Assembly: GCA_964059195.1 (NCBI GenBank)
Contig: CAXKWD010000007.1
Coordinates: 21,215,023-21,279,022 of the forward strand
Direction of reading: 5' to 3'
DNA: 64,000 nucleotides
Origin: Ectobius pallidus
Taxonomy: Eukaryota > Arthropoda > Insecta > Blattodea > Ectobiidae
The notes below the pieces were generated by a model. The model did not search any database. It worked only from the letters and a program-made list of their open reading frames with translations, and had not been told where the DNA came from. Below are positions 55,575 through 64,000 of this stretch, one piece after another. Each line of letters begins with the position of its first letter. Within the stretch, counting starts at the first letter, position 1. The translations under genes were made by a program, and so were the position numbers.

Positions 55575-56225
55575 CTTGCTCAATGGCAGTAGACAATTCC
55601 TAAGCAATCTAAAGGTATATTATGTATTTTATGGAACCCGGAGGTTCATTACCGCGCTTAAAAAATCCAAACAATAAAAAAATCAAAGATCCAAAATTTA
55701 AAAAATCCAAAATTCCAAAATTAAAAAATCAAAGATCCAAAATTAAAAAGTCCAAAAAATCAAAATTTTAAAAATAAGTCCAAAATTGAAAAAATCTAAA
55801 AATCCAAAATTAAAAAATCAATAATCTAAAATTAAAAAATCCAAAAAATAAAAATTTCAAAGATCAAACATTTAAAAAATCCAAAATAAAAAATAAAAAA
55901 ATTAAAACATTCAAAGATCCAAAATTTAAAAAATCCAAAATTAAAAAAATTAAAAAGCCAAATTTCCAAAATTTAAAAAATAAAAAATAAAAAATAAACA
56001 ATTAAAAAATAATGAAATAAAAATCCAAAAATCCAAAAATCCGAAATTAAAAAAAAAAAAATAAAAATTTCAAAGATCGAAAAATTAAAAAATCCACAAT
56101 CTAAAATTTAAAAAGTCCAAAAACCCAATATTAAAAAGTCCAATAATGCAAAACTGAAAAATCCAATAATAAAAATTGAAAAATAAAAATTAATACAAGT
56201 TTCTCTTCTGTCGCGTGGCGTTCCA
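55270..56225 (-). repeat. A-rich array element, copy 3, with two insertions
   Basis: The module at 55270-55430 (GAAGTGAAACTTCTTTAGCG, CCGTCACGAAATTAGTG repeated, GGACTGCACAGAAAACAATC) is the inverse of 6890-7035. The array (55660-56195) and the closing block TCTTCTGTCGCGTGGCGTTC with CACGC match copies 1 and 2. Between them sit an (AAT)n tract (55481-55570) and a LINE fragment (55571-55661). The three-module order matches copy 1 exactly, which shows this is one defined element type. Confidence 0.75.
55571..55661 (-). repeat. LINE 3' fragment (copy D)
   Basis: TTACTTGCTCAATGGCAGTA then GACAATTCCTAAGC and GGAACCCGGAGGTTCATTAC match the last ~90 bp of LINE copies A-C. It is severely 5'-truncated and is preceded directly by (AAT)n. 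Confidence 0.8.
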
Positions 56226-56229
56226 CGCA

Positions 56230-58160
56230 CACTTTTTTTAAATGTTTAAATTTTTAAACTACATTAAGATAACCTATATGTAATTTATGTCAAATGTAAT
56301 CTATGTATTAATTTCTCATATATTGATTAGTTTACTTTGTCCATAGCGGCAACCTGCCAATGCAGGAACATATTATATGCAAGTCAATAAATAAAAAAAT
56401 ATAAAGAAAATATAAAGGTAAAGATAGAGCTAGAGATAGAAGGACAGAGTGATGGAGCGATGGAGGGGTGGAGTGGTGAACAGATGGTGAGAAGGATAGA
56501 GGACAGAGGGAGAGAGGGTGAGAGGGAGCGATAGAGATAAAGAAAGTGAGAGGATGCAGAAAGAATGAGTAAGACACACACAAAAATTGTTGTGAAAATG
56601 TAAAATAGGATTGAAAGAACTTTTTAAGTCATGTATTTCTAGTCAAAATTTGACATTGAATTTCAAGTGGAATACGATACATCCTCGTCTTACAGTTAAT
56701 CTACCTATGATAAGGTTAGAAAAACTAATGTGATAACTTTTAGTTTCCTACAAACGACATCTGTCTTGCAGGAATTCAATTATGTGAGCCTATCAATGGC
56801 GAAGTATCATTTAGTCTTGGTTAACAATATTGATTACCAGTTATTTTTGCTTGTACCGGCGAATGCGAGCTTAGTATTGACCCTCCCATCTAGCTGAAGG
56901 TCTAATGTCTTGACACATAAAATACATCTTGTAACATATGTTGTGCCTTTCAGAGTATTATGTTGTTATATACCCATTGTTTCTGAGCTTCATTAATTTT
57001 CCATTAGCTTTCTGATGAATGGATAAGTTAGATTTCACAATTTGGCATGAGGAGAAGAACCCTCCTTTTTGCTGTACCGAGAGAAGAGAGCCGGTAATTA
57101 CTGCAGATGATGATGTTCAGCCTTCTTGTAGACCCAGAGCAAGAAACTTTATTACATGGTCAGCGAAATAATTTTTGCAAAGAATTCACCATACACTAAC
57201 ACACAATTACAATGCATTCACAATGCCTACATACTTTATGCATCCCATAGGCGCTACGATATGCCTATAATAACTTATATAATTTATAATAATGATTTAT
57301 TTTGCCTGACAGAGTTTAGGCAATAATGGATTTTCTCCCACTCAACCAGGTTGAATACAAAATGCGTAATTTGTACACCTTCCATAAATACAGTAAATAC
57401 ATTAATAATAGAAGATAGCAATAAAATAATACGGTTGGTATAACCGATATAAGACACAAAATGTGTATCCAGTCATTCATGAACACATTAAAGTGAGGAG
57501 ATTATATAAAAAAGGAAACATAGTAGATTAAAATTATATATAATTCTGTGCATATGTGGGAATGTGTAGAATGTTTTTGTGCACAGTAGACTAATAAGAG
57601 AGGGAAAACTATTAGAAAGAAACATTCTAAATGCTTATTGCTTGCTTAAACGTGAGATGATGAATGTCACAGTCAGTTAACCATGTTAATAATGGAAATC
57701 TATGCAGTCTATTAATACACACATTTTATAATATACACTGAAATTGAGACCTAAATCTAAACAAAATTAACAAATCTGAGTAGTAAAGTGACATAGAATA
57801 TTATACGATATAAAGTAACGTGGGTTTGTATACAAGGCATTGCCTCTAAATAGTGGCGAATCTAGCGCGACTTTGACTTGAAAATCTGTAGGCTTTGTCT
57901 GTCCCTGATATCCGATGGTTAAGTGTATAACATATTGTCATATTCCAACATTTTTTAAATCTAGTTTTCATAAGAAACATACAAAAAATATACAAGTGTA
58001 TTTTATATATAGGGCAATTAAAAAAGAATGGTGCAAAACTAAAGCTAATTTATTCTTTACTGAAATGACGAACAGAGTTAAAAGTGGCATAAAATGATAG
58101 AGAAACTTCGTAAATTCGTAAGTCTATGATTGTAGATGTAAAAAGTCGCTAGTCGATAGA
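56230..58160. other. No gene proven; purine-rich tract
   Basis: 56400-56575 is purine-rich on the plus strand (GAGAGAGGGTGAGAGGGAG) and yields Ser/Leu/Pro frames on the minus strand, best seen as simple sequence. A 50-codon frame at 57018-57170 (MDKLDFTIWHEEKNPPFCCT, TADDDVQPSCRPRARNFI) looks more coding-like than its neighbours but is unassigned. Confidence 0.35.
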
Positions 58161-58164
58161 GAAA

Positions 58165-58352
58165 ATGGCTGCTTCGATGGTGGAACGTGCGTTTTGTATG
58201 ATGGAATTTGCACAAACAGAGGCTATTGTTACAGTGCAGAGACACTTTCGAACGAAACTACATTTCATGGTGAGTAGAGAAGTTTGAATCCACTGGATGT
58301 TTATGCTCTAAAGTCCTGGACGCCCACAAACATCGAGGGAGACAGTTTATAT
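58165..58352 (+). pseudogene. Mariner-like transposase N-terminal remnant
   Basis: The frame from 58165 reads MVERAFCMMEFAQTEAIVTV then QRHFRTKLHF. Another frame continues EKFESTGCLCSK (about 58277-58310). The order V-ERAFCVLEF-TE..VTVQR.FR then F..TGCLC is that of the N-terminal HTH region of a mariner-like or HTH-containing protein abundant in arthropods (from memory). The intervening ~15 residues are missing and the frame shifts, so it is dead. No terminal repeats were found. Confidence 0.55.
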
Positions 58353-58730
58353 GTTATAAGTCAAGGTGCAGTGCCACTGAAAAATAAAAATGAAGAGTGC
58401 TGTCATATCCTTCCAAGAGAAATGTTAAGTTGCCAACGCAGTGAACGGTTTCCATATGCTGGCCATCATGCTAGCGCATCCCACTTTCATAGCTATGGGG
58501 AACACACTTATAATAGGAGGGGCATTAATAGGTAACATTATAAATGTACAAGAAAAACGGTTTTAAGAACACTCCCGTTTGAATGATGTGCTGTAATCCA
58601 TCATCTGGTTGCTTCAACAGATGCTGAAAAGAAATTAGAAATAGGAAATGCTAGATTGCTTTCGAAGGATTTACTGTCACAGTAAGATCCGATTATAGAT
58701 GAGTTTCATTTAACATATTATACAGTACTA
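58353..58730. other. No gene seen
   Basis: An 83-codon frame (58284-58535) overlaps the mariner remnant in another phase and is not recognised. Confidence 0.35.
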
Positions 58731-58734
58731 TGAT

Positions 58735-59155
58735 TAGTCCACTGCTTTCGTTCTCTTAATGCAGCAGGCCCGGGTTCGATTTTTGGTCGGGACAAGTTTC
58801 CTGGGTGGAGGTTTTCCGGGGTTATTCCTCACCTGTGGTCGAATGTTGAAAAAATTTAGGCATCCTGGTCCCTGAATCTCATCTAGCCGTCATTATCATC
58901 TTCATTCCATCCTCATTCCATCCTCGCCTTGTTCGGAGTGAGTGTGTGTGCGAATGGTGTGCCTCGTCCTATGTCTTTGTGTTATCTCGGAGGTGGCTCC
59001 GCCATTGGGCTGATCACTCGTCCGGGGAAGAACTCCATGTCCTCGTCTGGTCGAAAAGTATGTCTTTGATTCACAGGAAACTCCTCCCTGAGGTCGGGCG
59101 GCGTGGGCCACACAAACGTCTTTCCAGCGGGGAGGTAAAGCTGAGAGAAAGAAAA
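58735..59155 (+). repeat. SINE C, copy 3 (421 bp)
   Basis: The probable target duplication is TACTATGAT (58726-58734, 59156-59164). The head includes GGCCCGGGTTCGATTTTTGG, a mutated B-box. The body is more diverged than copies 1 and 2 (GGAGGTGGCTCCGCCATTGG) and has a repeated TCATTCCATCC. An older copy. Confidence 0.82.
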
Positions 59156-59159
59156 TACT

Positions 59160-60020
59160 ATGATAAATTCCATATTATGAACAGACTGGTATACATAAAG
59201 TAAGCTACAGTTATCTCACTCATAATTACTGGTATTTTTGATACAATTTCCTAAAATTAAGTTCTATTGTGGAATGTGATTTTTTTAATGGACGTGATAC
59301 AGGAAGAATACTGCAATCCAAGTTAAAAATAAAATCAACGTTAAAAAATACGTTTCCAAGTGTGTGAACTTATTTCGTGGTTAAAGCAACTGACAATTAT
59401 CTAGAAGAGTTTTAGGCGTTTCATAAACAGTGAACTAACATGAACTTCTCAAGCAATTCATGTTTCTCATGTAGGCTAATTAACAAACCATCCCCTTTGT
59501 CGACACATAAACCATGCCTGACCGTGTTTTAACTGGAGTTACAGTTTTTAAGGTTATTAAATTGCTGCGCTTATTGTATTTTTCTTACTTTAACATCTGT
59601 TGTAATGAATGTTGATGCGACCCACGCCGTCCAGACTTTCCGGACCGCGACCTATTATATATAGGCCTAGGCTACATGTAATAAATAATAAAACATTTAT
59701 TACTAAAAATTACAATATAAAATCTTTAGAAATGTACATTCTTATGCCAATCGAAAACCAAAGTTTGTGCTAGGGGATGGTTCAGTTCAATACACTAGTT
59801 CCAAAGTTTGTAAAAATGGGTAAGATGTTGCAAAATGATGTAAAGAAGACTTATTTATAGTGATTTCCTCGTTGTGTGATCTCAAATAAATTGTGTACAT
59901 TATAAACGATGTTCCTCCGAAAGGTCGCGGCTCTTACATAGCGGATTTTGTGCTCCAAGTAATAATCTATGTATTTAATTTGAATGATAACTACCAACTT
60001 TATTGAAAAACCACAAGAAA
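59160..60020. other. No gene seen
   Basis: Apart from the SINE C scrap, AT-rich sequence without coding or repeat signals. AAGGTCGCGGCTCTTACATA near 59920 may be another SINE C scrap. Confidence 0.4.
59614..59652 (-). repeat. SINE C 3' fragment
   Basis: GCGACCCACGCCGTCCAGAC then CCGGACCGCGACC is the inverse of the SINE C phrase GTCGCGGCCC...GGGTCGC. Confidence 0.55.
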
Positions 60021-60026
60021 AAAATT

Positions 60027-60573
60027 AAGTGCCAGAATGGTACTTTCTGAGATTGTGTGGTGGACGGGAAAATGTATGTAGGTCAGTCTATCTGTCTGTC
60101 CGTGTGTCTGTACGCGCGATAATTCAAAAACGCTTTATCGGATTTTTATGAAACTTGTTATACGCATTTATAACGCCATGGGAAGAAGCCTAATTATTTT
60201 GGACAAAATGGATTGGCCTGTACTAGAGTAATAGCAAAATTAGTGCCTATTTTATGGTAAATACATTAAAAAGATTTTTTTTAATGCAAATCAGTTCTCA
60301 TGACAACATAATGTTTTACAGTGTTCATGTACAGCTTTGAAAGTTGCAATACAGTTAGCTTTGACAAATAACACTACCGGTACCCACATATTCCTTAACA
60401 CATGCTTATCAAACTAGACCTTTGTTCTTCCGTAAGCCCTGCTTAATCAATCGATCTGGAGCTTAACTCGGATATCGATTAAAAAACTTATTTTCTGCAT
60501 ATCATAATTGCAGTTATCACTGATTAAAAAAAGCATTGTGGCACTTTGTTACATCAGTTTACCTGATTTTATT
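60027..60573 (+). mobile_element. Family X, copy g (short form)
   Basis: TTAAGTGCCAGAATGGTACT opens it at 60025. AGCATTGTGGCACTTTGTTA and the CCTGATTTTATTT tail close it. It is 547 bp, about 190 bp shorter than copy d; the missing part lies between the core and the GACCTTTGTTCTTCCGTAAG block, so it is an internal deletion derivative. Confidence 0.8.
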
Positions 60574-60579
60574 TCTTAT

Positions 60580-62180
60580 TTTTCTTCTGCTTTTATAATA
60601 TGCGCCATTATAGGCTACTTTTTCCATTCTGTATAGGAATACTTAGACAGGTACAACACTACAAACATAGAAATATTACAAAATGACACTAGTAAACCTG
60701 AAAATATGTACTTAGCACTGGCTATCTAAACGTGTGTGAATCCAAAACTATGAAAAGTTTATTTCAGGTAAAATTAAAGATTCCTTGAAGACATTCGTAA
60801 GTTATACATGTTGTACATGATAGATTGATTGCATATTTCGCTATGTTTAGATATTCAAATTAAACGGCCATATCATGTCATTTTTTATACCCAGAATTCT
60901 GAATACATTTTATTCGTAGAATGTCCTGAGGGAGCGTTAAGACACGTTGATTGCTCTTCTTTCTTATGCACATCTCTAGGAGAAAGAAGTTGTTCAATTA
61001 CCCGTGCTATCTTGCCGTCTTGACACCTTCATGCCATCGCACTGGCATTAAGTTGGAGTCATAGCCTGTTTGTGGTAGTCGAAACCGATACCGATATCTG
61101 GAGTTCTGTACGGTATTTTCCTGGATTTCTCTTCATCTTGAACATTACCCTTCCATTTCACCAGAAAATCATTCAGCTGGCTACGCTGGCAGGACTCCAG
61201 ATTTTCTCCACATGTTAATAGCTTTGAACATGACAATAGGCTCTACTTAGGCCTAGTGGATGTGAGCCAGTAATCCGGAACCTACAAACTGAAAGGGAAT
61301 GCTGGTCAGCTGGAAAAATTAAGAAATGTGGAAGAATGGTGGTTGTTGGTGAATTAAAAATGTCCTCGTGACATCACAGAGTACCTTCAAATCATGTCAT
61401 TATAATTAAGTTGGGAGTAAGCACATTAATATTAAAAATTATACGTTTTTAATATTACATAGTTTAAAATTACAAAAATCCAGTTTAAAAATTGTCTACT
61501 ATGGCAAAAAGAGATAAAATCATATATTTTTTAATACATAATATAGGCCTAATAATATAAATATGATATTAAGAAATACACTCGAATGAGCAAGGTTGCT
61601 CGTGCTCGGGTGCAAGTCCAAAGAGAGCAGAGTGAAAAAGCAGGAGAAACGAAGAGAAAAAAAAGCAAGATAAGAAAAAAATTGTAATTTAACTTATGTA
61701 TAATTCAACATTTTTAAAATAAGGACTTAACAGAAAACAAAACAATATTGTCCCAATTTTAAGGGAATATCCTCATCCTTCTCTTTGTACAAGTCGTATA
61801 ACCGTTTTTATGCCAAATAATATTATCTTCCAAATTCACTCGACATTAAGTTGTAGGCCTACCAATTTATAGATTTTTTGATTGGCCATACTATAATAGG
61901 CCTACGCTTAACAACGTGTGACGTAGGGGTATTATAATGACACTTATTTCGGCACTGATTATCATTTCGAAACTGATGTGGTATCGATTAATAATAATAA
62001 TGACAACAACAATAATAATTGTTATTCATACATTATATCCTATTTACATGTAAGTTACAGTGTAGCTACAGATGATGTTGGACACGTCAGATCTTACATG
62101 TTAAGTATTACTTATATCTGCATTTATTCTCATATATTCAGACAAACACTCACACACTCATGCTTATATTTTCTTATCCT
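60580..62180. other. No gene proven
   Basis: A 62-codon minus-strand frame (61048-61236) with QLNDFLVKWKGNVQDEEKSR looks coding-like but is not recognised and has no partners. Four TAGGCCTA octamers occur between 61248 and 61904. An A-rich stretch at 61630-61685. Confidence 0.35.
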
Positions 62181-62184
62181 AGTA

Positions 62185-62897
62185 CAGTAGAACCCCGATA
62201 ATTCGAGCTAATTGGGGCTGAGGCTACCTCGAATTACAAAAAACTCGGATTATACGGAAATTTCACTAAATCAATGGGTAAATCGCAAATAAATGTTTAA
62301 TGAGCACAATAATAGTTTAAATATTAAATAAATAAACAATATAGTAGGCCTACATACCTGTGTTACGCCTGTATGTATACATTGTCAAACATTTCCAATT
62401 TGCTACATCGGCATCCTTTAAGGATTAAGTCATTGTCTGACCCTTAATGGAGTGGAACGGGAAAGCGATGCTGCTAGGAAAACACTTTTAATTACCATTG
62501 TAGGGATTACTGTAACAATACAGTATTCTTTTCTGAAAGGATGGGGAAATATGCACTGTACAATTGATTGACACGAGGTCCCAACAAAGAAAGATCGAAC
62601 CTAACGGTTTCTGTCAATCTGTAATAGAAATGCATTAGTAATCTGCAGCCAAGGTTATTTCTGTGTATTACGAACGAAACCCCTAAGTGGGACAGTTTTA
62701 CCTGCATTTTTGTACATGGAAAAATTGAAAGAAAGTTCAAAATGTAACACATTCGGAAGTACGTAAAACTTACTTGCGGACACCGTATAAAAACGGGATT
62801 TTACTCTAGTTTTATGGACAATTTTAATTTTCTTAAGACCAGCTCGAATTACACGGAACCTCGAAATACCGGGGCTCGAATTACCGAGGCTCTACTG
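62185..62897. mobile_element. Pogo/Tigger-type element, 713 bp
   Basis: The ends CAGTAGAACCCCGATAATTC and, inverted, CAGTAGAGCCTCGGTAATTC, each followed by GAGC, are flanked by TA (62183-62184, 62898-62899). Extra TCGAATTAC and CTCGGATTATACGG phrases repeat inside both ends. The interior (GACCCTTAATGGAGTGGAAC) keeps no intact transposase. It is related to but distinct from 46563-46917. Confidence 0.85.
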
Positions 62898-62899
62898 TA

Positions 62900-63545
62900 T
62901 ATGCCTAAAAATTATAAGAATATTCTATATCTAAAATATGTTAAGTTGCACAAAAAGATATTTTTATTAAAAATACAATACCTAGGAATAGAATAAATAA
63001 TATTTTTAACAATGTTAGCTAGCCTATAAAATACATAAATAAAGAATAATGGACTGCATACAAAAAGTAGATGATATTGACCTTATTCCAGAATTAATTA
63101 CAGAGCAAGGGGGGAACAGACAATGCTTCTTTTATCGAACACGGAACTATCTTCAGACCTTGAGAATATCAGCTGAAATCTGCTTAATAAATAGCCTGTA
63201 TTTAAAATAAAATCAATTCAGTTCGTGGTAATTTTAATATCGTATTAAAATGAATTCATATCGTTCTGTAAAAAACAGTTGGTTTGAAGAAAACAGCAAA
63301 AAAAAAAGCTTAGCTTCGATTTGACTGACGCCATAAGCTGCCATCTCTCGTAGAAGATATGAACTACGTGAACCAGCTGGAACGTAACCGATTGGTTTAG
63401 GTGAATCTAAAATCACAAAATTTAAACATTTAGACTAATTATGGTCGGACAAAAACTGTCGTATGCAACTTGGCTATAATGGTAGCCTACCTTTTAAGAT
63501 GCTCACGTTGCCCGTTTCATAAACGTTTCATATTTGTATCTTATT
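62900..63545. other. No gene seen
   Basis: AT-rich, with short unassigned frames. Confidence 0.45.
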
Positions 63546-63551
63546 ATATAC

Positions 63552-63746
63552 CAGGCTCGGGAAGTAATGCACTGGATGTGCGAAATGATCTACCCCTCAT
63601 TCGCCCCCTTCCTTATTCTTTCTATCTGCCATGCGACTAGTCCCAGAAAGAACCGGTTTAGTTATCTCTATCTGTGATTGAAAGACAGTAGCAGGGACGA
63701 GAGGGAGGGTAATTTCACACTTCCAGTGCTTTCCTTCCCGTCCCTG
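63552..63746. mobile_element. Candidate hAT MITE H8 (195 bp)
   Basis: The ends CAGGCTCGGGAAGTAATGCA and, inverted, CAGGGACGGGAAGGAAAGCA, with continued similarity (CTGGA-GTG-GAAAT), are ~35-bp inverted repeats. The flanking 8-mers TTATATAC (63544-63551) and ATATATAC (63747-63754) agree at 7 of 8 positions. Noncoding. Confidence 0.75.
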
Positions 63747-64000
63747 ATATATACCATTATAGGCATGTTGCACAACGTACTATTATGCATTTTATTGTTT
63801 TGAAACGTATGAAAATAGGTTCGTTTTTCATGTTTTAAGTTTTCTTGAATATCAATCGGTCAGTGAATATTGCATTTAAAAAAGTTAATAAGGCATATAC
63901 AACATATGACAAAAATTAATTTTCTTTAGGGTTGTTTGCAAGTTTTGCTTACTTCTTGTAGGCTACCTTACCAGCAAGCCTTGCTTTTTAGGGTATAAGA
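63747..64000. other. No gene seen
   Basis: AT-rich window end with nothing recognised. Confidence 0.4.

Noticed and set aside
56332..56583. Two Ser/Leu/Pro-rich frames on the minus strand
   Set aside because: They read a purine-rich simple-sequence tract; overlapping frames have the same bias.
58902..59203. Frames of 63-85 codons on both strands
   Set aside because: They lie in SINE C copy 3; SINEs are not protein coding.
61048..61236. Possible exon (QLNDFLVKWKGN) on the minus strand
   Set aside because: Looks coding-like but I could not recognise it or find neighbouring exons.

Overview
The window reads as AT-rich nuclear DNA of an insect. The best guess is a cockroach such as Periplaneta americana. 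This rests on the style of the repeats: a LINE C-terminus of the type MFENMV..WAGHVARMGEERHISKVLTGR, tRNA-derived SINEs, and a very frequent TAGGCCTA octamer. The species call is from memory and not proven. I found no intact host gene, no rRNA and no functional tRNA. Nearly every open reading frame is a transposon remnant, a microsatellite translation, or chance. The window is best described as an intergenic or long-intron repeat landscape.

Layout. 0-12 kb: a foldback repeat, a tRNA-derived SINE, two nonautonomous hAT elements (one nested in an older TIR repeat, here called family X), LINE 3' ends and a T-rich GGATTTT array. 13-17 kb: a 113-bp palindromic MITE, then a 2.7-kb transposon with about 355-bp terminal inverted repeats and wrecked coding sequence. 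18-27 kb: three more hAT elements, five family X pieces, a perfect SINE C insertion with a 14-bp target duplication, and a long hairpin. 27-31 kb: a foldback element, an internally deleted mariner-like element with perfect 33-bp TIRs, and a LINE with a 15-bp target duplication. 32-43 kb: an unclassified TIR element, a hAT followed by a LINE inserted into its target duplication, and two Jockey/CR1-like LINE remnants, one fused in frame to a Tigger-like transposase tail. 43-64 kb: a GC-hairpin-headed repeat, two pogo/Tigger-type MITEs, two more hAT elements, two copies of the A-rich TCCAAAAT array, several SINEs and a mariner-like N-terminal remnant.

These parts do not form a pathway. What ties them together is insertion history. 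Target-site duplications can be read directly for at least nine elements with 8-bp duplications (hAT type), three LINEs (12, 12 and 15 bp) and two SINE C copies (14 and 9 bp), so the order of insertions can be reconstructed.

The most unusual signal is the palindrome TAGGCCTA, present at least 35 times where base composition predicts about one or fewer. In several repeat pairs one copy has TA where the other has TAGGCCTA. The octamer therefore seems to arise as a recurrent 6-bp gain at TA dinucleotides, much like an excision footprint of a TA-target transposon whose ends begin with GG. I know of no published explanation.
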